From positions 30,742,128-30,806,127 of the forward strand of contig OZ037767.1 of the NCBI GenBank assembly GCA_964035545.1: a DNA stretch of 64,000 nt, in the 5' to 3' direction. A program made the position numbers and the translations under genes. This DNA comes from Bugula neritina (lineage: Eukaryota > Bryozoa > Gymnolaemata > Cheilostomatida > Bugulidae). The stretch's first letter is position 1. Each line of letters starts with the position of its first letter. Of the stretch, positions 1 through 12,679 are shown one piece after another. Below the pieces are notes generated by a model that was not told the DNA's origin, searched no databases, and saw nothing but the letters and a program-made list of their open reading frames with translations.

Positions 1-3000
1 TATTACCTGTTCACAATACTCAATAGTTACCGAGACACATGATTAGGTATAAGCAAATTGGTAGAGTGGCTCTACAACAGGAAATAAAAGAATTTATGTA
101 TGAATCTAGATTTGTTCAATATAGATCAATACAAGTGAATGACATAATTGCTATATTTATATTTTATTCTCTCAGTTTCCACATTGGCCGGTGCTTTTAG
201 TGCCAATTTTTGTTCCAAAAATTTCTTTCTAGCATTGATATATGAGTTCCAATTTCTGTTGAGACTTGAGGGTATATTACACTGACTTGAGAATATAGCA
301 TGTTAAATGACTCATTCCTTTAAAAATGCACATTTCTCAATCCTTGTTGACTTGACAGCCAAGTCCAACTACGCAGTTGATAACTATACACTAGAGCCGG
401 TTATTTCACTTGTAAGTTTGAAACTCACTTTAACATTGATATAATTTTTTATTATGTCTTATGCAGCACACAATTTTCTAAACTAACATAATGGCTGTAA
501 TTCTATAGGTTTGGATAATGTGAGGAAAATTAAAAATTAATTTTAAGCTAATTAATTGCAGATTACAAATGCAAAGTGTTTAACTTGTAAATTTGTTCAA
601 TTTATTCGCTATTGATGTACAGTTTGATGTTTCCCGTTAGAAGAGTAACTTTTGTGGTTTCCATGCGCCTGGGGGATTACGTAGCTGATTAATTAATAAT
701 GTTATTGTGTTTCTCTATTGATTACCTGAAGTGTGCATGGATTAGGAATATTAAATGAACTGACTACTTCATTGATAGGCTTCATCATACACCACATCTT
801 GTATACCGCATTGTATTTCACAATAAAACTCTCTCCTTTTTCATCCATCATGAAACCCATACTGTTTACTCTGTTATAGATTTTGGCCTTTCTCAATATT
901 ATAAGTATGTCTCCTTATTTCAATATTTGAACCTATAATAGCTTACCATTTGTATAATTTTTCAACTTCATTCATCTAAGATATCTTAAGGATTGCATCA
1001 TCATATTATTATCTAAGATTGTCTCTTGAAAAATCAATATCCCTGTATACATGATGGCTATTACATACCAAATGCACATCTCCATACAAATCTGTTTTAT
1101 GTTTTCCAAGTAATATATACTGACTAATGAACTACAACTTCAGGTGGCTCATTCTACATAACTGCTGGTAGGTTATATGCGTTCAAAAAGGTAATCATAA
1201 GCCCATATATTATGAAGAGGTTACACAGACTGTAACGCACTGCTAGAATACTAAAAATATCCCAAACATTAGAACCATCTATATTATATAAAAACAAATG
1301 GCGGCCATCTATCTTGCATGAAATACTTTTGTATGGATTCGTTCAGGTGCCATAGATATAATCAAGCACACAGCCTTCAAGAACAGCTAGCTTGAAGTTT
1401 TGCTGTCGAAGTGACATACATATAACATGGCAGCAGTCTAAACATGGCATCACAACTATACAATAACTTTACAAGTGACACAAATGAGTTTCAGTATTTG
1501 AATTACTCAAAAATGCTTATAATAACAACTTCATTACTTCAGAGCAAATCTTTTAAATGCAAAGCTTAGAGTAAACATAATCAGTATACAAAGAATTTAT
1601 ACGCTTGTGTATTTGTTATATAACAAACCAATCACTTGAAAAATCTTCAAGTATATTGAATAACTGCCATTATTGTCCGCTTATTTACATTCACAAGTAC
1701 TTTGAACTTAGCAGGTGACGCCTCAATTTCAACTGGCGCTTTTTGTACATTTTCAGAGTTTCAACGATTGAAATTGAAAGAGTGGGTACAGGTTTATTGT
1801 CTGTTTCACTGAAATGAGTGGCACACTGAAACGTTGAACCCAAAGTACAGTAAAGTAAATACTCCATTTCAATTCAGTGTCAATAAACATTCAAGATATT
1901 TCTCACATTATATCAAATTTCAATTACATTTACATATTCTAAGTATTGTAAGGGTTGCACGGTTAAAAGTATCAAACTTCAATGGGTAGTGCTGTGAGCA
2001 ATTAATTTTAACCAATTAATTTATTAAACTAAACTTTATTCTTGATATTGACAGAATGTCCTGCTTAATTGTATAAATTGGAGGCTATCATGGAAAATAC
2101 ACAGAAAAAAAATGTTCATGATTTTGTAGATTACATAATGTTACACAATATATTCCAACTGTTCATTTCCATAGCTAACCTACAAGAGCAAAAATTATTG
2201 CACTAGTGTTAATAATATATAATAATATTAATATATATTGTTCTTTTATTTAACAAAATTATAATGGTATTGCACTTGCATACATAATTGCTATCCACGT
2301 CATTATTAATTGTATTTTTTTTACTTTATGTTCTTGTTTTAACCCCAAAAACCCCAAACCCCATAATCTAAACTTTATTTTACAAAATACACCTAAGTAG
2401 GTATTTTTTTACTGATCTGCAAGTATACATAATACATAATTTCTTTGCTTTAGTTTGACAGCCAGTAAGAAACTGTCGATGTAATAAAAGCTAGGACATT
2501 ATTTTTATCATTTGGTATTTTATTGTAAACATCATAATAAGAATAGGAACTGCTCATTTTACAGGATTAGAGTTTTTTTTAATCTGAAATGGTTTAGACT
2601 TTTATAAGCTGTCCCGTTCTAAAAATATATTAAAAGTATTTATTGGATAAACTGTCATAAAGTACTATTCATGCAGTGGAATCATTTTATATGTTATTTA
2701 GTATAACTGTGTATTACTATAGTAAACCTATGTGTTTTTATATGTATTTTTATATCCTGGAGTTGTATTACTATATTATTATATCTGTATCATATAATGG
2801 AGCTGTGTAAAGCAAGTACTAATTAGTGTAAGAGTGTTGCGCTGCTTTGTCACCGGCAGCAGTTATTGCTGCCAAGTAACTTGAAGCCTCTAGGTTTTAC
2901 ATCTTGCTGCTATTGATTGCACGCAGGCAAAGTAAACAGCGGAATTTATTTAATCTTGAATTATTCATTATGTAGCATATTTGAGCAGTATTAACTGCTT

Positions 3001-3160
3001 CAACTTATATAACTGTAAGCCATTGATATTTCATTACTAGCCTCCACAAATGAACAGGCGTTTACAGTTTCTCCTCCAAAATTTAAAAAAAAGCAACTTA
3101 ATTCTACTTTTCTATTACATTTTTTGCTGCTGCTGCCCAAATATTTTTCTTTGTTGAGTT
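1..3160. other. AT-rich non-coding stretch
   Basis: No convincing multi-exon gene on either strand. The DNA is AT-rich with runs of A/T and no tandem array of note. A stretch around 1690-1870 is rich in alternating TTTCAA/TTGAAA words, resembling the degenerate repeats near 14.1, 28.2 and 58.3 kb. One possible minus-strand exon is listed separately. Confidence 0.5.
726..861 (-). CDS. Possible isolated internal exon, unknown protein
   Basis: Not recognised. On the minus strand an open stretch of 45 codons is bounded by an acceptor-like AACAG (just above 861) and a good donor CTTCAG|GTAATC (exon end at 726). The exon would enter with one spare base and leave in phase 0. Its translation has ordinary composition (charged, aromatic and Cys residues, not low complexity). 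No partner exon with matching phase was found on either side, so it could be chance. If real, the rest of the gene lies further along the minus strand, possibly left of this window. Confidence 0.25.
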
Positions 3161-3182
3161 TTCAACCAACCAATGTTATTAG

Positions 3183-3220
3183 CCAATCACATGTCTCATA
3201 GCTAGCATCTCATCCAATCA
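3183..3220 (+). promoter_or_regulatory. Two CCAAT boxes upstream of the lectin gene
   Basis: CCAATCA occurs at 3183-3189 and again at 3214-3220, about 225-260 bp before the start codon of the C-type lectin gene. Paired CCAAT boxes at this distance are typical of NF-Y-dependent metazoan promoters. No clear TATA box was picked out. Confidence 0.4.
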
Positions 3221-3444
3221 GATTCAATCAAGCACTTCGTTTATATTATTCGCACAATAGAGTCATTCACTGTTAGCTCTCCAAAGCCGAGTTCATCAAA
3301 CAACTGTACACTGGTGGTTGTTATACATTGTTGCTTACACACTGTTGATTATACAGAGCTCGAAGGTTTATAAAATAGACTGTTAGGAAATATAGAACGC
3401 ACAGCATCGACATTGCATTGTGATAATTCTATAAATGCATCATT

Positions 3445-6400
3445 ATGGAAGGTTTTCAAAGTCTACTTTACTTGTTTGTCATATACTCAGGTAATGTTAT
3501 TATTTTATTGTTCTAGACATATCGATATTTAATAATGTAGCTACGAATAGTTATTTTATTTTGGTTTACTATCTATATTATAATTGTCACTTACAACTAA
3601 TTTATATTATAATCATAATGATAATGCAGTTTGGTGAATTCAGAAGAATTTTAGGATAAAATATCCACTTAACTATTCTTATATAATACTTTATCAATAC
3701 TTTTAAATACTAATAGCTACACAGCCTACACTTGCAGTAGTCAGTAGTGTACTGGTAACACTTGCACATAGCTACTAGTTTATTAGTAAATGTTCTGTAA
3801 TAGCGTTGTAAGTAGTAGTGTCTATTTTATTTCCAAAACAATTTATAATATAACGAATAATTGAGTATTAATTTTACAGTACATCTTTGGAAACTCTGTA
3901 AACATGCTAGTTCTATGAGAAATTAATATAACCTTTTAACCTGGTAGAATACAAACATCCTAGACTGTACCGTAGGTAGAACTAGGCACGGCCTAAGACT
4001 TTCAACCAAGTAGCCTCCAGTCCTTCGTGTCAGGAGAAGGTTGGGGGGATGGGAGGCGCCACTGTGACTGCTCTCTCTAAAAATATTTTGCAAAATCTGC
4101 TGGTACCAACAAGTGAACAGATATATAATATAATATTTACTATACAGTCATACTTATGTGTGGAAATCTTTATAAGTTAACTGTTAAGTGCATTGACTGA
4201 AAACATAGCCTTTTGAATTACTCAGCCATTTTAATTTCTCTGCTTAGGCAGTAGATTGGCTACAGAAACAGTTAGAAAAACAAAAAGCTATGAATTCTAC
4301 TTATTTTTATTCCAAAATTTGCAATTAACAGTGTTGTACACATATACTGTATGCATTTTATCATATAAGCAGCAATAATGATTTGCAGTTATCACGTTGT
4401 ATCATAAAAAGTTGTTGCTATAAAAAGTGTAATCCCTGCTGTTCACTGGGAGTTAATTGATTGGAGCTGCCGGTTTTAACCTTTTTAAGTTAGCAAATGT
4501 TGAACTGTAACAGCCAGTGTTGCTTGATCTAGTCTGAAACCTTGTGGTTTAGTGTTAACCATTTGTTACGAGTTAATTGCTTGCATGCAGGTGATGTATA
4601 TATATAGACACTTATAATATATAGAATAATTTGCAAGTGCAGCCAAGCAACATTTATCAAGTTTTAATCACACCAATTCCCATGCGTATATTCCTGTTAA
4701 TTCATTTCCTAGAAGTCTATTCTCTCCAATGTAACTCAACTAGTCAAAAGAGCTAGAAAATCATATCTGAGCTAAGAGCTTTTCACAAATTATTTCTCTA
4801 CGGGCTTGAGTTGGTATTGAGTTTTGATGTCTTTCATACGCTGCTTCAGAATTTTGCAACAATACCTGCTGAAAGATGATATCAAAACAAAGATAAACAA
4901 TCCTTGTTTACTTGGCAGCCAAGTTGTTTGCTGGACCCCCACACCTTGCTGACTGTTTTGTATGAAAAGTGTTTTTAACCACAATCCATCATATCTATTT
5001 CTGCAGCTCTGTTTGTAAACACATGCCTGGGCTTTGTGTTGCAAGACTAAAAAGGTGAGGGAGGGACAGAGCTCTCCCAAAAGACATGTAGGTAGTTCTC
5101 GGGAGTCTTGTCTATGCAGTGAATTCTACTTTCACAGTAACTAACAACCTGAAGGCAAAACAGAATAATTGATTATTAAATACACAATCCATAGAAGTCG
5201 CATGTTTATATTGAAAATACAGGCTATAATAAAGAATTCAGTGTCTTGCTCTCTCTTAGGTAATGTTAGAACACTGCCTCTTTCATCTTTTGTTAATGTT
5301 TAACATTTTCCTTTGTTTCTGCTCAATGAAAATCTTCTATATTAGCTGTTGGAGCTTTATTAAAATGATTGAAGTGTACTCCTGTGTTATAATCTATCCT
5401 TCAGCCCACAATTCTTCATAATCAGTCTTCTAGTACCAAACTATTTCAAATATTCCTATAAATTAGGTAAATACAATAATAGACAATAGTCAAGAAATTT
5501 TCCCATTCAGTAAAATTGCTTATAGTTGTTCGTATACTCAATATCACCTGACTGGAAAACATTACATCCTTCTGCAGAGTTCAAGGATGTTTATAGGTTA
5601 CTGAGTGAGTGTTCTTATCACGACAATAACATCTGGCAGCTTGTTCTTCACTCTTTAGATGTTTTCTGGAAAGTTCCGCAGTTTAGCAGTTTTATATTGC
5701 TTCTACACAATACACCACAACTCTCAGTCTGTATGAACAATATCATACTGCTTGGTCAAGGGGCATTTGCAAAAAATGCTTTTACTCTTTGCTCTTCAAA
5801 TCCACGTTGAGATCTGATCAGGTGTTGATAGCTGTGCTGATGTTAAGTGTCATTAGAGGGAAGGCATGCAGTGTTATAGCAGAGTTACAGATGGATTGTT
5901 GTGACATGAGTTAATATAGAATAGTGTCTCCTAGCACTGGAGTATGATAAAGGTTGGCGCATCCAACTACCCCCAAACTTCCTGTCACTGACTGACGACA
6001 TTGTCAAACAACTAAGTTCAGCTGCTATATTTTGAGGTGATGCCTTTGGCGAACAAAAAAGGGGGTTAGTCATGAAAGCTGGATATTGCAATCATTTGTT
6101 TTGGTTTGTGCAAGCTATTATCAACCACTTTGGGCTTCTCAAGTTTTGTGGTTAATTAAAGAACTGCATGTTTTGATGTTTTGCAATAGTTGTTGTTCTT
6201 GAGCATTTTTAAACAAAGTTCTAATTTTATTTTTGCTCTCAGCAACTTGTTGGGACGAGACAAAGCTGTGCTCTGGCTGATTGAACATTTGTCAGCACGA
6301 AAAGCTGCCTGTATAATGCTGAGAATTAATTTGTGTTACATGTGTAGAGTATCATTAAGCAGGGTTGATTACTGGTATTACATGCCACATAATCAATATC

Positions 6401-9400
6401 ACAACTCTAACTTCAGCGGCGCACACAGTCACTAGTCTTACATACATTTGTATAACGCGTAACACTAACATAACACATAATGTTTACCCACTTTGCAAAC
6501 CCCAGCCTATCGTTTGGCTGCCCTTTTTTTGCATATTTTCTCTGATAATAAAGCCATATAGCATAACTTTTAAATTAGTTTCATTTTGCTGTAAATGCTG
6601 TTAATAGCCACGGCATCAGTAGTGGTAACAGCATTAGCAGCTATTTACAGAATGTTACCTGTGATAATGCTGACCCTTTCGCAGGTAATATTTTCCAGTT
6701 CCTGCTACAGCGCACACACTGTTCTGTAACAATAACATCATTATATGCCTCGATTTGGCTCCAACTTACCCCTACCTTATCTAATTATCACGGCATTAAA
6801 CTGACATTTTGCTGCTTGCATTACATAATGATTTGAGCTATTCAAGGTTGCCTTTCTACTCTCCCATCCGGAGAGCAAATGGTATCCAAGTATCATTCTT
6901 TTCTGCATTCTTGTTTATTTGAGAAAAACATTCCCAGGTGTCAGTCTTACAAGAAGAGGTCTGGGGTTTTGCAGGAAAATGTTTATTCATCAATGCACTC
7001 ATATAAAAGACTGTTTAATTTGTCATTGTGCAGTGTGTTCAAAGAGAAAAATTTGCTGCAGTAAAATTGGCCTTCTTGACAATTTTGATATATTTTAGTG
7101 GTTAGTGGAAGGTGCCCTGATAGCTCCAGGGGACAGACAAAGAAGTACGGTGGTACGTGTCTAGAATTTATTAAAGACGAGGTTAGCCAACCAGAAGCTG
7201 TATCCTATTGTACACAACATGGAGGACATCTGGTGACTGTGGAGAACCGAGAGAAACAGGTTTGATGTTCCCCATTACATGTCTTTCTTATGCCTACTTA
7301 GCTGTGGGGGCTTCTACCCCCCCCCCATTGCGAACCTTTCTTGTGAGAAGGATTCTCTCTCCTTACCTCTTACCAACTAGGCTATAGAAAATACCAGCAT
7401 ATTATTCGGTGAAGTGTAAATGACTGAAGAAAGAAAGATGGATGGTGTATATTTAGCTAATAGATTGTTATAGTTGGCTAGGTCAGCTTTAAGGAATCTT
7501 ATCACGGCATGTGTCATAGATAGTATCTACCACCAGTTACCTAGTGTTTTTCTTACTAGCTAAAGTAGATTATCTCAGTACCTGTTTGGTAGTCATCCTT
7601 GGTGTTACCAGGCATGGCTAGAAACTATGCTGAAAGAGGAGTTGATGTGGGTGGATTCCGACAGCGGTGTCAACGCATGGCTGGGCGTGGTTAGAGATGA
7701 TGAGTCATATCCCAGCTGGTATTCAGAAGATGGAGGCGACCATTCTACTGGAGGTGAGATATTCACTTTTGCTTTTACAAGTGACTTTGCATTACAATTA
7801 CAGTGAATGTTCATTCAAGTGGGATTCAACAAGTCAAATTTTAAGCTATAATGCGAGTGAGAGATAGAATGACCATTCCAGTGTCTAGAGATTTCTATGG
7901 CTTTAATGTGATTCATAGAAAGGAATTCCAGGAGGCATATTTCAGGGTACTAATTTAACCTCTATGCACATGACTATAATACAACTGATGAGAAAAAACA
8001 ATAGAATTCTATATTATATTATATTATATTATACTATATTATATTATATTATACTATATTATATTATATTATATTATTGATAAGTGCTCCTAGCTATTCC
8101 AACAGCATCCTAACATCATTTGGTTAGAAAGAAAAAGTTGCAATATAATTCAAGTTCATCAGGAACAGGAAAGATGCACCCTAGAGGTTGAGGAAAACAA
8201 TGTTTGTGCTGATGGATGTCTATTTGACATTTTCGTGCTATTTTAAGATACACGTATTGCTTCAGCAAACAAATACCTCTCCCTGAGAGAAAAAAGTGGC
8301 ATAAAGAATAATATGACAGTTGCGAGTTCGCAATGGTGATCATAACTTATGATCAATGCTTCTACTGTATTTGATGAGGGTAGCCTAGGGACATGGCTCA
8401 TTCCAATATTTGTAGGTTGAGATAGAATTAGGCTATGAAAAAACCTGTGGTTATTTTTCTTGCTTATAGTTGGATAGAAATGTATGATTTCTAACTACCA
8501 GAATATAGAAAGCCCTTAGAGCTAACATACTATGCTGTTAATAATGCCTTCGAGTGTTGGGTGTTTTCAATTATTTCCAAGCCCATATGCAATAGTTGTT
8601 TATGCTGTAGCTTCAGAATCCTATGGAAGCATGCTAAAGGCAGGCAGTGTCTAGTAGTTAGATATTTTGTAGTTGATTCTTCTTGTGTCTATTTAATTAG
8701 ATATGATATTGATTAAGATTATCATAGTGCAAGCCATCTTGGCATCATGTTATGCTCTCCTTATTTCATTACGTACTATTGCAGGGTAATAATTTTACTC
8801 TACAGTCTGATAATTATTTGCTGACCAATACTTTTTAATTTGCATGTGTTTGTGTGCCGAAGCAGCAATTATCTTCGATATTAATGTCAACCACCTCACA
8901 GATACTCAAGTCTCCGAAAATGCATTTAATTATATTTTAATTGAATTTCTTTAGACTAACTGGGCATAATTTATTACTGCAATGTGCTTGAGTTAACTCA
9001 GCAACACATTCAACACAACTTTGAGATTGTATTTTCAACACTGCTTAATCAAATAATAGAACTAATTTAAATTCTTGTTTCTACTATTTATTTGTCCAAT
9101 CAGGACATTAGCTGTATTGAATTAATTGTTAGCTAATTTCGCAATACATTCTAGCCAATGTTGTTTCCGTTTGTTACAATTATACTAAAAGAGGGTATTT
9201 TTCATTTTTTATAAACTACATGTAACATCTTCTGGTTTAGAAAAGAAAGAACTGAAATATACAAACTGGGACGACAACGAGCCAGAACCAAACAAGGACA
9301 GGAAGTGTGCAGTGTTTGGGTTCAGTTCGGAATTTAAATGGCGAGCCTCAATTTGTAACCAGTTCCCTTACGAGTATCACATCATCTGTCAATATGGTGA

Positions 9401-12400
9401 GTGTGGAGTTATTTCCTCAATTCAGTTCATTTCACTCCCCCCCCCCCCCCCCCATAACTTTAACTTACTGCTTACTATTTTACTCATTAGTATTTCAGTT
9501 GTTACATTCAGCTCTACTTTGCTAAATGTGGAGATATCCTCATTTATTTTCAAATGGAGTTACAATTTTATCTTTTTTCTAATCATGAAAAAATAATTTT
9601 CTGATACTAAAGTGGAGTATCACATCATCTGTCAATATGGTGAGTGTGGAGTTATTTCCTCAATTCAGTTCATTTCACTCCCCCCCCCCATAACTTTAAC
9701 TTACTGCTTACTATTTTACTCATTAGTATTTCAGTTGTTACATTCAGCTCTACTTTGCTAAATGTGGAGATATCCTCATTTATTTTCAAATGGAGTTACA
9801 ATTTTATCTTTTTTCTAATCATGAAAAAATAATTTTCTGATACTAAAGTGGAGTATAAAACAGTGCAGCATAAATCAGTAAAAACACTGAAACTAGTAAA
9901 ACAAATTTTATTTATTTTATTTACGGTGTTGAAACCATCAAGTAAACACTAATTACATGCCAAATTTAGCTCAGGTCAAATTGCCATGCACTGTAAAACT
10001 ATTGCCCAACAGCTACCTACTGACTACCACTCACACTATGTGTCCAGAAATGTGTGACTTATGTGAAGAATGGAATGTTTAGTAGATATAAGTCAAGAAA
10101 TATTTGTTTTGCGAAACCATTTCTCTCTAGTTCATATGAGCGTTGAATTTACATTTTCATTAAGGAATTTCATTTTTTATAAAATGTATAAATTTATGAC
10201 TTGGTCAATTATTTTCATCAAAATAACATCATAGCTGTAACATTTAAAAAAAAGAAAATCCTGTCTAATCATTTGACTCTAAACTGGTATAATTGTATGC
10301 AAAATATCAGCAAAAGACCTGGTGTGGTAGCAAATTTATTTTTTCCTCGTACAAAATCTCATATTAGTTAAAAACTAATGATGATTGTTGGATAAAAGAA
10401 GGGGCAGTTATGAACTAGCAACAGACAATAGATTGCCAGGAAGAAAAGTTTATTAAAAAAATTCTTAGTACTGAACTTAGTCCCAGTTGAGATGTTGAAA
10501 TTAAATAAATGCAGAAAAATTTTGTTTAATTTAAAAATTAGTCTTTGGTTTTGTGGGTTAGATATGTTATACTGTATGCTTTAGCTACTGTATCCACTTA
10601 TAGTAATGTTACACTAAAGTTGTGTCACATATACTCAGCGTATTTGTGCCCAATTATGACTTAATTAGATCTTAGTGGACTGCATGATTAGAGTTTATCA
10701 TTATAAAAATGTTTGTTATTAGCTCAAAAGGAACATCATGCTGTATGCTGTGTTTTGTCTATTCTATCTAAACCTTTCTATTTGTATTCTGAAATTGTCT
10801 AACAATGAAACAATAGATTAGTCATTTCGTACTTACTCTAAGCACCTGTATTGTATGTTTATAATATACTAATTTAATAATGTCAGGTCAACTTCTCTAC
10901 AATTATGAATCAGATATTGCTTTCTACAAGTGATTCTTCATGAATAACTTTACTATTTCCGATCATCTTTAATTTCCTATTTCCATGACGTAATGTGTGA
11001 CTCTATTTTGTCTATTTGTTTCAGATGGACCTGATGGATTCCTTGGCAAACCAGAAGGTAAGTTACAAGATTTACTTACCTCTTGTTTTTCAGCATCTCT
11101 CTTCGCTAGTTCCTTGAGTATTATCCTTGTTTTCTATCAGCTATGCACCACAGCACTTTATCTTATCTGGTTCCAGAATTACTTTTGGCATTTGAACGAG
11201 TAAAGAATTTACAGGCTACATCAAAACATAATATTTGTGTGTCATAATTTGGCAAAAACCTAGACCATATCATCTGTGCATGTACCAGCAAATACGCAAC
11301 CAACATTGTACATTATAAATATTAATAACACAGCAATTTAGGTGCAGTACATACTCTACTGTACATCTAGTGTGAACATACACATTAGTACTTGGTGCAG
11401 TGGAATACCATTAGCAGCGTTTACTGACCCATACTATGGGAAGCAGCATTTCTCAGTATGTATCCAGTCATTTAGTCAGCTGCTAGAGTCAGCTGGGGTC
11501 AAGTGACCTGGGAGAAGACTTTCTACAAAAACTAGAGCTAATTACTGCTAATAATGACGACATATTCTATAATCCCATATTCTACTAGACTAATAGCGTC
11601 TGACAGGCTGCTTTGTCAAGTGTTTCTCTGTCAGGTGCAATTAGTCACCATATTCCATGCTTAGCCATGGAATTTCCCACTAATTATGCCATAAAATATT
11701 CTTTGAGTAAAAAATATGAGAACTATTTCTTAATAACTTATAATAACAAATTTGCTGAAGTATTTAACTTTTTGGTTTTAATATAGATATAAAAACAATA
11801 CAGTGTTAATGTTATGTTATAGCATATGGTCACAATTACGTTTTTATTTGGTACTAAATATGCTGTAGTTGATAGTTATGTAACTCATAAAAGTGTAAAT
11901 TATGTCACAGAATGTGTGTTAATTTATATGTTTTGTTTTTTCTTGCAGCATACATTACAGTCATAGTGCTAAGCCTGATTCTGTTGATAGCCGGTGTAAT
12001 TGTCTTCCCCTGCTATTGCCATCGCCGCAGGTAAGTGCAATTATCAAACTACTTTCAGACTACCATCAGGCAGATACAAAAGTCTACCTGCTAAAATAAT
12101 AAAAATATCCTGCTTGAAGTTGATCAAGTTATTTGCATTTTTGTAAATATCAGCTTTATTTGGTTATTTTTTTAGGAGAGCCTTGAAAACTCAGCTACGT
12201 AAATCTAGGGAGGAAGATCTGTATGAAGATCATATTATAAACACTGACAGGAATATGAGTGCAGATTACGCAAGAGGGGACAACCCTCAGGCTCACTATG
12301 CACCCGTCACCAATATTCCCACAAATAACAACTCATACCACAACTTCAATATACTCTCTGACCCCCTCTATCAGCATGACAAGCCACTGCATAAAGATCT

Positions 12401-12623
12401 CAGTCTACAGAGTGGTGCCTTGCTTATAGCCTCAGATTCTACTCCACCGCATATCGAGTATGGTCGGAGTGTTTCATCACCTCCAAATTTAGTTAAACCC
12501 AGTGCCCCGCCCTGCGAAGATCTAATGTCTAGTGTTGACGAAGAAGCTAGTAATGTTGATGATATGCAGCTTTTACATAAACAGCGACCCAGCAGTTGTG
12601 GCTCAAACAACCTGTCTGTGTGA
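3445..12623 (+). CDS. Type I transmembrane C-type lectin, 7 exons, 355 aa
   Basis: Exons: 3445-3490, 7099-7259, 7612-7753, 9241-9396, 11025-11057, 11949-12030, 12176-12623; all phases match. Exon 1 plus the start of exon 2 encode a signal peptide (MEGFQSLLYLFVIY then VVSG). One C-type lectin domain fills exons 2-4: paired Cys, a WLGV core in exon 3, an EPN triplet within EPEPN in exon 4, and a final C-x8-C pair (SICNQF to IICQY). EPN is the family's mannose-type calcium/sugar motif, but the WND partner is replaced by KWRAS, so calcium and sugar binding are uncertain. A short stalk (exon 5) leads to a TM helix (exon 6). The tail of about 150 aa has an acidic dileucine (DDMQLL), Tyr-based signals such as YAPV, and PSAP. 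Likely a surface or endocytic recognition receptor; ligand unknown. Intron 1 is 3.6 kb and shows no further supported exon. Confidence 0.9.
8011..8077. repeat. ATATT-type pentanucleotide microsatellite
   Basis: About 13 copies of a TATAT/ATATT pentamer, interrupted by a few C substitutions, in intron 3 of the C-type lectin gene. Confidence 0.85.
9372..9850 (+). repeat. Tandem duplication across an exon end
   Basis: Two head-to-tail copies (9372-9614 and 9615-9850) that appear identical apart from a C-run of 17 versus 10. Each copy begins with the last 25 bases of lectin exon 4, continues through the splice donor (TATG|GTGAGT), and includes about 210 bases of intron. Only the first copy is attached to the rest of the exon, so the second donor (near 9640) is a decoy. 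The near identity points to a recent event. Confidence 0.92.
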
Positions 12624-12679
12624 ATCTATAGTCAGCATGACTCCATGCTGCCCCTCGGGACTGTTTGTGATGTCATTTC

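Noticed and set aside
4790-6604. Several 68-96 aa ORFs in lectin intron 1
   Set aside because: No domain, no phase-compatible splice sites, and exons 1 and 2 join directly in frame to make a complete signal peptide.
9312-9832. Proline-run ORFs (72, 94 and 62 aa)
   Set aside because: They are read-through of lectin exon 4 into the duplicated intron with poly-C, not genes.
12371-12610. 79-aa minus-strand ORF
   Set aside because: It is antisense to the lectin cytoplasmic exon, which has family-consistent features on the plus strand.
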